From: Lucinisca nassula
Lineage: Eukaryota > Mollusca > Bivalvia > Lucinida > Lucinidae
Direction: 5' to 3'
Assembly: GCA_963580285.1 (NCBI GenBank)
Contig: OY757014.1
Coordinates: 103,046,072 to 103,110,071 of the forward strand
Length of the DNA stretch: 64,000 bases
Of the stretch, positions 1-10,890 are shown in pieces. The number at the start of each line of letters is the position of its first letter. The stretch's first letter is position 1. The position numbers were made by a program, and so were the translations under genes. The notes beneath the pieces are model-generated. The model saw nothing but the letters and a program-made list of their open reading frames with translations. It was not told the DNA's origin and did not search any database.

Positions 1-135
1 CGAGTACCCACAGCCTATGTCTAGGAGCAGACATAAGCCAAATATTGTACACACCCGTAAACCCCAGTTTTCTCTATTAAAAGGAGGGTTTTGAGGGGGG
101 GGGGTGTTCATTTCACGGACTTGTTCACGTGATGC
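1..135. mobile_element. Family P palindromic MITE, right half cut by window edge
   Basis: The window opens inside the hairpin motif GAGTACCCACA of family P and runs through a degenerate TAAACCCCAG block to an end resembling GTTTTCGTGATG. The left half lies outside the window. A G-rich run sits near 93-104. Confidence 0.55.
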
Positions 136-225
136 GAAAACTTCCAGTAATGTACGTAGCATAGTACATGTACGTAGTTTGATGACATCTCTATGGCACG
201 CCGGTCCTAATATTAGCCGCGTTGT

Positions 226-497
226 GTGTGTGTATGTGTGTGTGTGTGAATTCGGGTTTAACGTCGCTTTCAACAATTTTTCAGTCATATCACGACGGTG
301 TCTGGTTGCGACAGGGAGCTCAATGCTCACTTTTATAGTGCTGCCTCACTGAAGTATCATGTCCCAGACACATTACATGATACCACACCCAGTCACATTA
401 TCCTGACACTGGATCGACCAGTCCTAGCTCTACCCCGTAAATCTGAGTGCCAAACGAGGAGCAGCTAGTACCATTTTTAACGACTTTGGTATGTCGC
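226..497 (-). mobile_element. tRNA-derived SINE, head-truncated copy
   Basis: Read on the minus strand this matches the body of the complete SINE at 13440-13771: the block following the tRNA part (GACATACCAAAGTCG), a long shared body, the CGACGTTAAACCCG tail and a CA-rich end. The tRNA-like promoter head is missing, as expected for 5' truncation at insertion. It accounts for the short antisense reading frame ending in DPVSG that it shares with the other copy. Confidence 0.8.
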
Positions 498-689
498 GGA
501 TCCGCGTTGTGTAAAAACTGTTTCATGGCGACTGTGAACAGCATTATATGTGCAGATAAGCCTGAGCTTGTGCGCTGTCTGATGAGCACCTTTGTTTTCG
601 CTGGTTTGATGACGTCAGCCGTCTCCGCGGCGGTATCATATTTGTGAAAATCTGTTTCATGCCGATACCGAAAAGCAAACTTGCAGATC

Positions 690-937
690 CGCGTGTAAAC
701 TATACCGTCGAAAAACGAAAATTTTAAGATGAAAATAAGTTATATTTTTCTTATTTCTGCTCAAAATAATTATAGATTTTGAATACACGATAGAACCGCC
801 TCATCGAGGCGGTACTAACGAGTACCCACAATCTATATTTTAGAGCAGAAATAAGAAAAATAATGTAAACCCCAGTTATACTGTATAAAAAGTGGGGTTC
901 AAGGGGTTCCAACGTATATTGGCTTGTTTTCGTGATG
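690..937. mobile_element. Family P palindromic MITE
   Basis: Order of blocks: AAAATTTTAAGATG, TTTTTCTTATTTCTGC, central hairpin AGAACCGCCTC/GAGGCGGT, GAGTACCCACAATC, GAGCAGAAATAAG, TAAACCCCAG, and a right end GTTTTCGTGATG. The left terminus is degenerate. Confidence 0.7.
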
Positions 938-1247
938 AATTTGAAGACTCTTGCTAGCCTGTGTAGCTGAGCAGGCTGGTTTGTGTCTTTCCTGGTCAAA
1001 AATCCAGAAGACTGATTTTCTCACGACGAGGGTTAAGTAAAGTTAGGTCTTGTGGTACATGATATGGTACATGATATGTGTCGCATTTCAAGTCACCAGT
1101 TCAAGCGGTAAGTGACAAGGGTGTCCAGGAAACAGTCGCCTTGCTCCCTACTTACTAAGACTGGACACATTAGAATCGCATAAACTACATGTACCTGTTT
1201 TATTTATTTATTTATTTATTTTGCATAATTATTTATTTACATGTATT
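938..1247. other. No gene seen
   Basis: AT-rich sequence with a short TTTA run near 1200-1220. No coding signal or recognisable repeat. Confidence 0.5.
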
Positions 1248-1321
1248 GGTTTGTTGATTGATTGACTGATCGATCGATCGATTGATTGATTGGTTGATTG
1301 ATTGATTGATTAATTTATTGG

Positions 1322-1391
<70 letters not shown>
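1248..1391. repeat. TGAT/ATTG tetranucleotide microsatellite
   Basis: About 140 bases of imperfect (TTGA)n with a few GATC and TTTA interruptions. The antisense reading frame made of repeated INQS units across it is an artefact of the microsatellite. Confidence 0.95.
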
Positions 1392-1712
1392 TTGAACACG
1401 AGCACGACAAAACCTACGCCTTCTTGGCAAGCAAAGACACAGTAACGCCTGCAGATCCAGAGTTACTCTCTGTTTGGATTGCCTGTCTATGAGATGAGCG
1501 AATACTCTGAATAGGCTGCGATCAGTTCAAATTTAGGTATAGTCGCGTCCTAAGTCATTTTTATTCTATATGATTTTAACATATTTAATAAAAATCAAAT
1601 GTGCATGAGTTGAGTCGCAGGAAAACCCGTTTTATACATCCGAGGCCGAAGAAGGTTCATCTCACTGCGACTCTCGAAATTGTTGATCGCATGAGATAGG
1701 GTGCCCGCAAAA

Positions 1713-1968
1713 TATCACGCAAACACGCCTATATAATTTTGACCCCCCCCCCCCCTTGAACCCCACTTTTATACAGTAAAATCTCGGGCTTACAGGAGTA
1801 TACTTTATTTTTCTTATTTCCGCTCTATAATATAGATCGAGAGTACCCACAATCTATATTATTTTGAGCAGAAATAAGAAAAATATCACAATTTTTCATC
1901 TTAAAATTTTCGGTTTTTTTTCGGCGGTAAAATTTACAATGTATTTGTGTAGGCATGTTTACGTAATG
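1713..1968. mobile_element. Family P MITE, array copy 1
   Basis: Starts TCACGCAAACACGCC and ends GCATGTTTACGTAATG. It carries a poly-C run after TTTTGA. The centre has lost most of its GAGGCGG hairpin compared with the copies at 3311 and 38280. Confidence 0.8.
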
Positions 1969-2049
1969 TAAACATCCGAGGCCAGGGAAGGTTCATCTCA
2001 CTGCGACTCTCGAAATTGCTGGTCGCACGAGGTCGGGTGTCGGCAAAAT

Positions 2050-2373
2050 ATCAGGAAAACTCGCCTATATAATTTTGACCTCACCCCCCCCCCCCCCCAC
2101 ACACACACACACACACCAACCCCCAACACTTGAACTCCACTTTCATACAGTAAACTGGGGTCTACCGGGGTATACTTTATTTTTCTTATTTCTTCTCTAT
2201 AATATAGATTGTGGGTACTCGTTAGAACCGCCTCACTGAGGCGGTTCTAACGAGTACCCACAATCTATATTTTGAGCAGAAATAAGAAAAATATCACAAT
2301 TTTTCATCTTGAAATTTTCGTATTTTCGGCGGTAAAATTTACAATGTATTTGTATGGGCATGTTTTCGTAATG
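2050..2373. mobile_element. Family P MITE, array copy 2 with microsatellite expansion
   Basis: Contains a poly-C/(AC)n expansion at about 2082-2116 within the left arm, an intact central hairpin (AACCGCCTC ... GAGGCGGTT) and a right end GCATGTTTTCGTAATG. Confidence 0.85.
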
Positions 2374-2450
2374 TAAACATCGGGAAGTTTCATCTCACTG
2401 CGACTCGCGAAATTGCTGGTCGCACGAGGCGAGTGCCCGCAAAATACATT

Positions 2451-3310
2451 TTCTTTCAAACACAGCTTATAATAATGTATTATTTTAATAAACAACGGAC
2501 TGGAGGATGTAAAGCGATGTACTTAAAATCAGGAAATGGTCCATCTGTGACAGTTATCTTTCGTTAACCAACCATTCGTCGCCGAGGACGGAAAGTAGCT
2601 TTGCCGTTGTGATCCTAATTTTTGGGATAGACAGGAGCAGTCTGACCAGGTTCAATAGTCTACTCTGTTTGCCATTTCTTCTGCAGCTGCATTTATACAG
2701 CGCTTAAGACCACCTTTGGAACTGTTCAAAAGTGGTCTGTTATTATTGCACTACTAGCAAACAGTGTAGATCCCGATCAGACACCGCATTTGTTAGCGTT
2801 TAGCAGTGAAATCAATGTATATCTGAAACAAATAAAAACGATATCAAACACTAGAATAATATAAATGGCAACAGTGACTAGTGAAATGATAGACATCATT
2901 TCACTAGTGACTGATACCATTTATATTATTTCACTGTAGCGACCTGGGAAAGCTTTTTAATGTTTACGTTCTGCGATAAACATTGCGTCCTGCAATAATA
3001 TAAAAGGAAAAAATACCATTTTACGGCGGATACCAAAAGTATTTCGATCATCTCGGGTGCAATTTTCTCTCTTGTTTCGCGCTCTTCGGATGCTTTTCAA
3101 CACACTTCATGAAATAATTTTTGGTATCCACCTCAACAAAGTAAACATCCTCTATGTCTGGGTCTGCATATCTTGCTAAAGCACTTTTTTCGGACGTTAG
3201 CCATAAGTGAAAAGACCAAAACAGGATTTTTTATTTTTGATTTTCTTTTTTAATTTTTGCCGTTCTGGCTAGTCCAGAACCAGCCATAACAGTGTCCTAT
3301 TTTTTCTACC
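2451..3310. other. Gene-free stretch with MITE pieces
   Basis: Holds a fragment of the pogo-like MITE (AAGACCACCTTTGG, ~2705), a fragment of the GCAAACAGTGTAGATCC hairpin family (~2757) and a perfect hairpin at 2855-2930 listed separately. No gene seen. Confidence 0.6.
2855..2930. repeat. Inverted repeat (hairpin), arms ~36 bp
   Basis: Left arm 2855-2890 and right arm 2895-2930 are near-perfect reverse complements (core TAGTGAAATGAT / ATCATTTCACTA) around a 4-base loop. Probably a foldback MITE. Confidence 0.85.
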
Positions 3311-3590
3311 CATTACGATAACACGCCTATACAAATACATTATAAACTTTACCGCCGCAAAAAGTGAGAATTTTGAGAGGAAAAATTGTGATATTTTTCT
3401 TATTTCTGCCCAAAATATAGATTGTAGGTACCCGTTAGAACCGCCTCGATGAGGCGGTTCTAACGAGTACCTACAATCTATATTTTAGAGCAGCAATAAG
3501 ATAAATAAGGTTTATCCCTGTAAACCCCAGTTTTGCTATACAAAGTGTGGTTCAAGGGGGTCAAAATTATATAGGCATGTTTTCGTGATG
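3311..3590. mobile_element. Family P palindromic MITE, full length
   Basis: A clean ~280 bp example. It starts CATTACGATAACACGCC and ends GGCATGTTTTCGTGATG, so the ends are inverted repeats. The centre is GAACCGCCTCGATGAGGCGG. The arms share long complementary blocks (GTACCYRCAATCTATATTT; ATTTCTGC/GCAGHAAT). Confidence 0.9.
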
Positions 3591-3720
3591 CCACTGCATT
3601 TCTGTCCATGTTCTGTCAATGTTCTGCCCTACAACGGTGCAAGAAGAGATGTTTGTCCAAGCTTGCCAACATGCAAGCTCACTGTCAGATTCTCTTGTTC
3701 GTTTTGTGTTAATCAGTCAA

Positions 3721-3950
3721 TTAACCCATTTAGTACCAGAAACCCCTAAAGGGGTACCTTGGCAAACTATGCCGGCCCAGACTAGACGCCGCAGAACGCG
3801 GCGTCTGATCAGGGCCAACACTGTTTGCTAAAAGTTCAGCCATTGTCCAAATAAAATTTTGAAGAAAACACAACCTGACACCCCTAAAATTTGAAATGGA
3901 CTCCTGCTATATATAAGGAAGAAGATTCCATTTGGTACAAAAAGGGTTAA
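3721..3950. mobile_element. piggyBac-type MITE with TTAA target duplications
   Basis: TTAA at 3721-3724 is followed by CCCATTTAGTACC; the other end is GGTACAAAAAGGG followed by TTAA at 3947-3950. Inside is the CAGACTAGACGCCGC / GCGGCGTCTGATCAG hairpin with AACACTGTTTGC. Sister copies are at 37906-38135 and, more diverged, at 44257 and 51010. TTAA duplication with CCC termini is the piggyBac signature; no transposase is encoded. Confidence 0.8.
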
Positions 3951-3954
3951 TATA

Positions 3955-3977
3955 TCTGCCTTCATTCTGTTCTACAG
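3955..3977 (+). promoter_or_regulatory. Splice acceptor of the GAREM-like exon
   Basis: A pyrimidine-rich tract (TTCATTCTGTTCTACAG) ends in AG at 3976-3977. The reading frame continues upstream without an in-frame ATG, and homology to the CABIT domain starts right after this AG, so this is an intron/exon boundary and not a translation start. The preceding exon supplies the first base of the Gly codon split here. Confidence 0.75.
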
Positions 3978-6565
3978 GCTGGTTTGCAGTTCTGCAACGG
4001 TGGACTGGAAACGAAAAAGCTGATGAAAACGTTCCACACTTCAAAACTGTTGAAGAACTTGCAAACTCGAACACAGATAAATTCCTAATCGGCGGAACGA
4101 AACGAATCAATGGCCTTCATGTTTTTGAACGCTCAGAGAGTCAGCTGAATCATCAGCAGAGACATTTTACTCCTGGGGACATTCTGATCCGCGACAAGGT
4201 ATACTTCGGAGAAACTAAGAAAAGATCGCGCCTGTTCAGAAAGGCAAAGTATATCACGGAAAAGTTTCTCATGTGCCGAGACGACGCCGACCGGGAAATA
4301 CTGCTGCCGTTCGAACAAAAGGGGATATTCTACCAAGTCTCGGAAAGATGCGGTAAACCAAATCACAATGTTATGCAAATGAGTGATATCGTTGCGCGTA
4401 ACATTCCGCCAAGGATTATCAAACTGGTTTTTGGACGGTTTCCAGTTACACCTTGTTCTTTCACTGGACTCATGAAAGCGGACACTGCCAGATTGGAGAG
4501 CTCCATTATCGCGTCAACAATAATCAACACAAAGAATATTTTGATAGAAATCCCATTGACTGCTAACATGAACTTCAAACTTGCAAAAGTGACACAAGAA
4601 CTGAAAAATAACCAATGTTACAAAAACGCATTGAACCTTTGCATGGAAAGAGCGACAACGTACATGCGAAATATCAAAATTTGTTACAATTTTCCTTGTA
4701 AAGAGGATGAAAATATCCAACTTATAAAGAAAGAGTCTGATATGGACCTCATATCAAGTGACGAAGGCAACGATGATAGTATGTCTCAGCTCGACTTAAA
4801 GGCACAGTCTAAAAAGTCATCTTCCCTGAAGAGGCGATTTAGGAAGACAAAATCATTGGAACGAAATAATAACACTGTTGAACAAAATGAAAAGAAGCCT
4901 AGTTTCAAAAGAGGTGGTTCCAAGAAAGGGCAGTTAAAGCAATCCCCAAATGGCTTTGGTGACATCAGCCCAAATGGAAATATCGATGCCGCGGATTTGA
5001 GGCATGTACATGGTCTTAACACGCGATTTTCACATGAAGTTGAATCGGAAAATATGTCATATATCAGATCTGCAAGGTCTTTTTCAACCGGCAGAATGAG
5101 TTTTTGCTTCGGTAATAGTTACTTAACAATGCTGATATTTGCTACTGATCTGTCAACTTTAAATGAAGATAACAAGAAAAGTTGTGATCATTTAGATGAA
5201 ATGGTAAACGATCTTCCCGATGAAGACATAGATGATCCATTTCCACCATCGATGCCGAGTACGAATATTGGATCCTATGTAAGTACGGGTGAAGGTTCCT
5301 CGGATGAAGTAAATGTGGAAAACGTACAAAATAGAAGACCTAGTGTCATAATATACAATGCAACTTTTGGTGAGCTTGCTAATACACCTACTTCTGAAGA
5401 TCATATTCAGGATGATGGTGTTGAGAAACAGTCTTTGAATGTTAGTCTCCAAACAAAAAGATATAGTGCTGTAGGTTTATCTACCGAAGCTGAAGTAGAA
5501 GCCTTTCCGAATGAAATTATCCAAATCCATACCGACTCGGATGGTGAAGACTATGTCCCAGTATCCGATCAAAGGCGACCAAGTTCTAAACCCCCAGATT
5601 TTGCCCCACCTCCAGTCCCGCCTCACGGGGTATTCGATAACTCCCATGAATCCATTAGTTCTACAAGTGATGCCAGTGAGCAAGAGACCAATGACAGTCG
5701 ACTAAGCTTAAACTCTGCAGATCTTTTTCAGTATGATATACCAAAGCTTAATGAGTCACACTCTTTTACAGAAAACCGTCATAATATTAGTGACGGAGAA
5801 ATTAAGCTCCAGAAAGCCAGAAGGCCGTCTACTTTTACATTTACTGAAGGATTACATACGTTACCAAACAATGATGTGGCGAGTATGCCTTTGATTGATG
5901 AGTTCGAAACAGTGAATGACGACAGCCCAATATACGAAAACATTCAAGCCTTACAAGAACTCATGATAACAATGGAAAATCTTGAAATTGATAATATCGA
6001 CATGGCAGATATAAGTCACAAAAACAAACCAGAGCAATCGACTAAAAATCATAATGTCAATGAAACGGATGAGACTCAAGAAGTAACAAATGATTTTGTT
6101 GTAAATGAAACTGAAAATATTAATACTGAAGGTCAAGGACACGAAAACGGAAGTGAAGACAACAAAGTAGATACTTCAGAAGCAACGTCCGTTGTAGATA
6201 ATATCGAGACAGCTAACTTGTTTCTGAGTGAAAAACTTATATCACAAGGCATTGATAGGAAACTGACAAAGAGCGTTTCAGTCGAAAGCAGTTCAAGCAA
6301 GGTTTCAAAACAAAACAGCTTTACAGAAAGGCAAAAGTCCATTGATGAGCTAACGGTGGACGAGATTATTAACCAGTTAGAACAAATTGGAATCCGAGAT
6401 AATTCACTCAATACGGTTAAAGAATTGAGAATAGATGGAAAAGTCTTGTCAAGTGTGGCTCACGACGACGAGTCTTTAAAGGAATGTCTCCCTGATGTCA
6501 GTCTGATTGATCTGCAAAAGATTTCAATGTTTTTAAGAGGCTGGCGTCCTCATGAAGAAACTTAA
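3978..6565 (+). CDS. garem: GAREM-like CABIT/SAM adaptor protein, large 3' exon
   Basis: Terminal exon of a signalling adaptor. GAREM proteins in vertebrates bind GRB2 and SHP2 downstream of growth-factor receptors and tune ERK signalling in the cytosol. In the 877-codon open frame numbered from 3932, the exon starts at residue 16. The CABIT core is visible: C115, LPF at 125-127, G131 and F133, the C-x(n)-LPFxxxGxF signature. A long acidic, Ser-rich region follows with a proline-rich SH3 ligand (about 553-566, APPPVPP), and tyrosines in YVPV (Y541) and YENI (Y668); YxN is the GRB2-SH2 motif. Residues 804-872 form a SAM-like domain ending FLRGWRP, as in GAREM. Upstream exons (start, first CABIT half) are not in the window. 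Stop TAA at 6563. The alternative, another CABIT protein such as THEMIS, fits worse because THEMIS lacks the C-terminal SAM domain. Confidence 0.85.
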
Positions 6566-6645
6566 TGGATTTTATATTCCTGATTCATGACTACCGGTAC
6601 TTGTTTGCATTCCGTATTCCGAGAACCCTCGGAAGAATGTCGTTT

Positions 6646-6925
6646 CATCACAAAAACACGCCTATATAATTTTGACCCCCCTGAACCCCACTTATATATA
6701 GTAAAACTGGGGTTTACAGGGGTAACCGTTATTTTTCTTATTTCTGCTCTAAAATATAGATTGTGGGTACTCGTTAGATCCGACTCGATGAGGCGGTTCT
6801 AACGAGTACACACAATCTATATTTTGAGCTGAAATAAGAAAAATATCACAATTTTTCACCTCAAAACTTTAGTTTATTCTGCGGTAAAGTTCACAATGTA
6901 TTTGTATAGGCGTGTTTTCGTAATG
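6646..6925. mobile_element. Family P MITE downstream of garem stop
   Basis: Starts CATCACAAAAACACGCC and ends GGCGTGTTTTCGTAATG, 280 bp, 80 bases after the stop codon, so it probably lies in the 3' UTR or replaces part of it. No AATAAA is seen between stop and MITE. Confidence 0.9.
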
Positions 6926-7074
6926 CTTAGATCAAAGCATTTGATCCAAGGAAGAAATTCTTTAATATAAACCTGGTTGTTCTGCAAAGGATTTCAACTG
7001 TCATTAGGAAAACATGTCCGTAAGAAATAATGGCGCCCAACATGGTGTCAGAAAATGATAAATATTAGGTAAAA

Positions 7075-7232
7075 TTATAACATCTTTATTATTTCTGCTT
7101 TCAACATATATTGTCGGTGCTCGTTAGAACCGCCTCCATGAGGCGGTTCTAAGGAGCACCCAAAACCTATATTTGGAGTATAAATAAGGAAAATATCATG
7201 GATTTTCATCAGAAAAGTAACCATTTTGGACC
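7075..7232. mobile_element. Family P-related hairpin MITE, variant
   Basis: Shares the central TTAGAACCGCCTCCATGAGGCGG hairpin region and GTGCTCG/GAGCACCC arms, but the outer arms are different from the main family (TCTGATGAAAATC-type end, also seen near 40950 and 42915). Confidence 0.65.
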
Positions 7233-7861
7233 TGTTAAAACATGCACTATGTCGCACGGGTGTGTTATCATAATAAATAAAGGTAATACTTTAACATTCA
7301 TCGAATAATGAACAACATCGGGTCGCGTGCGAGGTTTAGCGAGCAAATTTACTTTGCTCGTGACCCGATGCTGTTCATACTTCGATGAACGTTAAATGAA
7401 TTAAAATATTGCATGCATAAGGAAGAAATACCACGATTGCTCAATGATGATAATCACCTCTGGCTTAGGAAGATTTATTTCCTCTAAGGAAATATTTCCC
7501 TCTAGCCGGTTCTACTTTTCCAATGCAATCGTTATATTTAGACGCGGGAACGTTTACTTCACGTCGCCGCGTTGTTCTCCACGTGACGTCAACGGCGTCT
7601 CCAAAAATCGTAAACAACGTTCAGAATGTATGGCGTTAGACTCGAAGGCAGTGTTGAATTAAAGAATAAATAGACATAACCACTGAATTAGGCGTAAGTT
7701 TGGTTATTGTACTCTTGCATTTTTAATTGTTTGATCACCATGATAATAATTTTAGTTCTTTTATTCTCATTGCAAATATACATTTCGCATGTAGATAAAT
7801 AAATTTTTATAGCTAAAAAGATGAAAGTAGGAGTCATGTATTAAAAATAGCTATCTATTCG
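7233..7861. other. Gene-free stretch with one hairpin element
   Basis: Includes the inverted repeat at 7291-7395. The remainder, including the 72-codon frame near 7444, shows nothing recognisable. Confidence 0.5.
7291..7395. repeat. Two-level inverted repeat
   Basis: Outer arms TTAACATTCATCGA (7291-7304) and TCGATGAACGTTAA (7382-7395); inner arms TGAACAACATCGGGTC (7309-7324) and GACCCGATGCTGTTCA (7362-7377). Probably a foldback MITE. Confidence 0.8.
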
Positions 7862-8039
7862 TACGGACTTGAAGAAATAGATTGAGTGACATAATGTTTC
7901 CATGAAACCGGCCGCACATGAGTACTGTTAAATCGCTTAGAAGATCCAAGCCTGCCCAGGCAAAGTGGTGCAAGTCTAATCGTCGATGCCTATAAACCTT
8001 ATTGGTTCCATTGGGCGGCAGGTCATGAAATGTCATTTC
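7862..8039 (+). mobile_element. SINE family S3, 5' part, diverged
   Basis: Matches the S3 5' region (CTTGAAGAAATA, GAGTACTG, AAGCCTGCCCAGGCAAAG, CCTATAAACC, CATTGGGCGGCAGG) with many substitutions; ends before the tail. Confidence 0.75.
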
Positions 8040-8145
8040 AAGAATGCGATTCTAATGAGTACACACAAAATTCCTTTATTTTATGACGTGTATATCAATT
8101 AGAATTGCCTGAATGAGGCGATTCTAATGTTTACACACAAAATAT
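8040..8145. mobile_element. Degenerate family P-like hairpin
   Basis: GCGATTCTAATGAGTACACAC appears twice around GAATGAGGCGATTCTAAT, an altered version of the P centre with 'GATTC' in place of 'GGTTC' (the same subtype as 37035). Confidence 0.55.
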
Positions 8146-9539
8146 AATTTAACCCTCAGTAATTCGAACTACCCCTATCCAAACATATTTTCATGGTCCC
8201 AAAGAAATTTGAGGTATTTAAGAAATACCAAAATTTTACCAAAATTATTTCATCGAGTGTGTTGAAAATGTTGATGTTTTCAACACAGGAGATGGAATAT
8301 TTTTGGTATTCATCTAAAAAGTATTTATAAGTGACTTTGGCGATGTACTGTAATTGAACAGCCGTTCGTAACACGCTTCGCACTCGTGACAATTTCTGGT
8401 GTTTTAAAAACGCTCAGTGAAATATGTTAGTTATTTTGATTCTATTTTTGAACATGAGAATATGAACCCATGTTCCCCGTCAAGAATCAAAATAACGAAT
8501 TTGTTAAAGAAATAGATCAGCTCTAACTGTGATTTGTTGAGTAATAAATCACAGTTTGGAGGTCAGTTGCAAGGAGACAAAAAAACGAGCGCGTAGCGCG
8601 CGTGATTTGTCTACTTACAACTGTCCGACAAACTGTGATTTATTACTCAACAAATCATAAACAAGAGCCGATCTATTTCGATTCTAACAGGCTGAAAATC
8701 GGCAAAAATGCTGTTGTTTCCTTCAAAATCTCACAACTTTTCGCCATTGTTAGAAGAAATCCCGCTTAAATTATCGACTGAAACACGTGCATTTTAGCCT
8801 TTTCTAACGTTTTCGATGCGTTAGAATGACGTTACACCGTCCAACGCCAAGGAAATCGACTAGTGACGTCATAAATTAGCAGTTTTAATGACGTCACTCG
8901 TCACGCTCTTCCTTGCCGTGATTTGTTGTAGAATAAAACACAGTTATTTTCCATTGCCTATATAGACGCGCTGTGTTAGAATATACTGCAAAGCTTTTTT
9001 CATGACATTTAGTACATCGTTCCAATGTTTTCTTCTGTAGCGGACGTCGTGAGAAGTAGATGTTTATATGTGACGTAATCATACGCGCCCTTCTGCACGC
9101 ACTACGTTGATCACGGCCGTCAGTGAGAAAATGTTTGCGTGATGTTAAATGAGAGTTTTATAACAGAAAAATGAAATAAAGTACCAAGTGAATGAAAAAC
9201 AATCAAAAGTCTCTATTTTATTGTGGTGTATAAATAATTTTGCTTAGATTTTTATCAACTGTACTAAATCCAAGATGGCGGACATCGCAATTCAGAGAAG
9301 GCAAACGCGAGAGGGGTATATATTTTTGCTCACGGGGTATATGGAAAATAATTGCCCTTGCGCTGTCCAATGAAAAGCCTGGAAAATTCTTTGCAGTATA
9401 ACAATGGTATTTATCGAGGAAAAAAAAGTAAATTTCTTTTTATTTTAAGAAATACAAACCAAAAAAGTAGTCACGGCTGCTACTGTGAAAATAATATGGT
9501 AATGTTATATTTTCCTTTCACGATATGAAAATATGATTT
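8146..9539. other. Gene-free stretch with long hairpin
   Basis: Contains the 28-bp perfect inverted repeat at 8530-8657 and, nearby, more copies of TGATTTGTTG and AATAAAACACAG (8918-8945), suggesting a larger MITE of roughly 8520-8950. No coding sequence recognised. Confidence 0.5.
8530..8657. repeat. Perfect 28-bp inverted repeat, foldback MITE core
   Basis: Positions 8530-8557 (TGATTTGTTGAGTAATAAAT...) and 8630-8657 are exact reverse complements over 28 bases, flanking a 72-base interior that itself has GAGCGCGTAGCGCGC. Confidence 0.9.
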
Positions 9540-9760
9540 GAGCCAACGCATGACAAAACCTACAATAAAACAACTGCGCCCAACGAAGACTTAGATCAGC
9601 CTGCGCATCCGCGCAGCCTGATCAGAGTTTTCGTTGTGCGCTCAAAGGATAGCTAAGGGCCCAATGCTCCTTCATGTAGCAAGGGAAGTCTCTGGTTAGA
9701 CCATATGGATGCGCAAGATGATGCGCACGTCTTGTTGTAGGTTTTGTCGTGCGCTGGCTC
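9540..9760. mobile_element. MITE with ~26-bp terminal inverted repeats
   Basis: Left end GAGCCAACGCATGACAAAAC (9540 on) and right end GTTTTGTCGTGCGCTGGCTC (to 9760) are inverted repeats with few mismatches. The interior carries GATCAGCCTGCGCATCCGCG/GCCTGATC palindromes. Related copies are at 49430-49640 and 49690-50205 and a fragment at 63961-64000. Confidence 0.85.
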
Positions 9761-9829
9761 ATTTTTCTTTGTTTCAGATATGCATTGATTTTACTGCTAG
9801 GTATAAAATAAATAGAGATTATCATATGG

Positions 9830-9952
9830 CATTTTTCATATCATACCCCATATCAGCCCGAGACTTCCAAATCAGCCCGAGGGCCGAAGGCCCTCGGGCT
9901 GATATGGGTCGAGGGCTGATATGGGGTGTGATATGAAAAAAGTCATATCATA
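9830..9952. repeat. Palindromic element around GAGGGCCGAAGGCCCTC
   Basis: Core arms 9872-9885 and 9889-9902 (TCAGCCCGAGGGCC / GGCCCTCGGGCTGA) around GAA; outer arms carry ATATCATACCCCATATCAG and its inverted copy GATATGGGGTGTGATAT. The short reading frame across it is not a gene. Confidence 0.85.
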
Positions 9953-10518
9953 ATCTATTTATCATACATTTCACTTTTAAAAAAAAATGTTCAAAATAAA
10001 TTGTATTAATTGCATCTGCCTTTTACCAAAGTTACAATGCAAATTGCAAATGGCGTCCTGAACAACAAATGCGAAATACCGCAAAAGGAAGAACGCCGCG
10101 TGTTTCGAATAGAGTGACGTCAGAGGTATGATAAAGGCTTAGGGGTGCGATAAAGGGTTGTGATATTGATTTTTGGGGTATGATAAAGTCCATGCGATAT
10201 GGCAGCACATGCAAGCGTGATACGTGCATTGGTGTAACGTTCGTATCGCATATTCAAAAACTAAGTATTTTATACTAAATGTATGAAAAACTTACCACTA
10301 ACAAAACAAACCTGCCACTCCTCTAGTTGGAAATGGACCAAACTTATTAGGTTGGGAGATCCAATGTCGCATATGGGTTAAGCAGCGAATACATAGAATG
10401 TTCAGAGTTCAGGTTCTCTTCCTATAGGGGCTACAATAGTTAAAATGAATAATATGGGATGAAAGTCATCTTTTGCACTAAAAGTGTATAACAGTTTAGC
10501 TATAGTCTAGTCTCTCTG
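9953..10518. other. No gene seen
   Basis: AT-rich sequence with degenerate GGTATGATAAAG repeats near 10120-10200. Nothing else recognised. Confidence 0.5.
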
Positions 10519-10790
10519 CATCACGAAAACACGCCTATATAAGTTTGACCACCTTGAACCCAATTTTTATACAGTAAAAATGGCGTTTACAGGGGTAAAC
10601 TTTATTTTTCTTATTTCTGCTCTAAAGTATAGATTGTGGGTACTCGTTAGAAACGCCTCGGTTCTAAAGAGTACCCACAATCTATATTTTGAGCAGAAAT
10701 AAGAAAAATATCACAATTTTTCATCTTAAAATTTTCGTTTTTTCGGCGATTAAGGGTACAATGTATTTATATAGGCGTGTTTTCTTATTT
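10519..10790. mobile_element. Family P palindromic MITE
   Basis: CATCACGAAAACACGCC start; GGCGTGTTTTCTTATT end. The central hairpin is partly deleted (AACGCCTCGGTTCTAAAGAG). Confidence 0.88.
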
Positions 10791-10890
10791 GTGGCTCAAT
10801 TTTAACTCTAATCTTGGAGACTCTACCAAAGAGACTTGCCATTACAAACAAGGTGACAAATTTTTAATACAATAAAAAATACCAAAAAAT

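Larger units (their letters stand above)
1634..2450. repeat. Tandem array of family P plus its flank
   Basis: An ~80 bp non-MITE spacer containing TTCATCTCACTGCGACTC and CGAAATTG is present three times (about 1634-1712, 1971-2050, 2375-2445). A family P element lies between each successive pair. The unit spacer+P is therefore duplicated head to tail with a period of about 340-400 bp; length differs through poly-C and AC expansions in the second P. Confidence 0.8.

Noticed and set aside
1233..1430. Protein of repeated INQS units on the minus strand
   Set aside because: Translation of a TGAT microsatellite.
3619..3831. Upstream exon of garem
   Set aside because: The frame overlaps the TTAA MITE and has no CABIT similarity or donor site.
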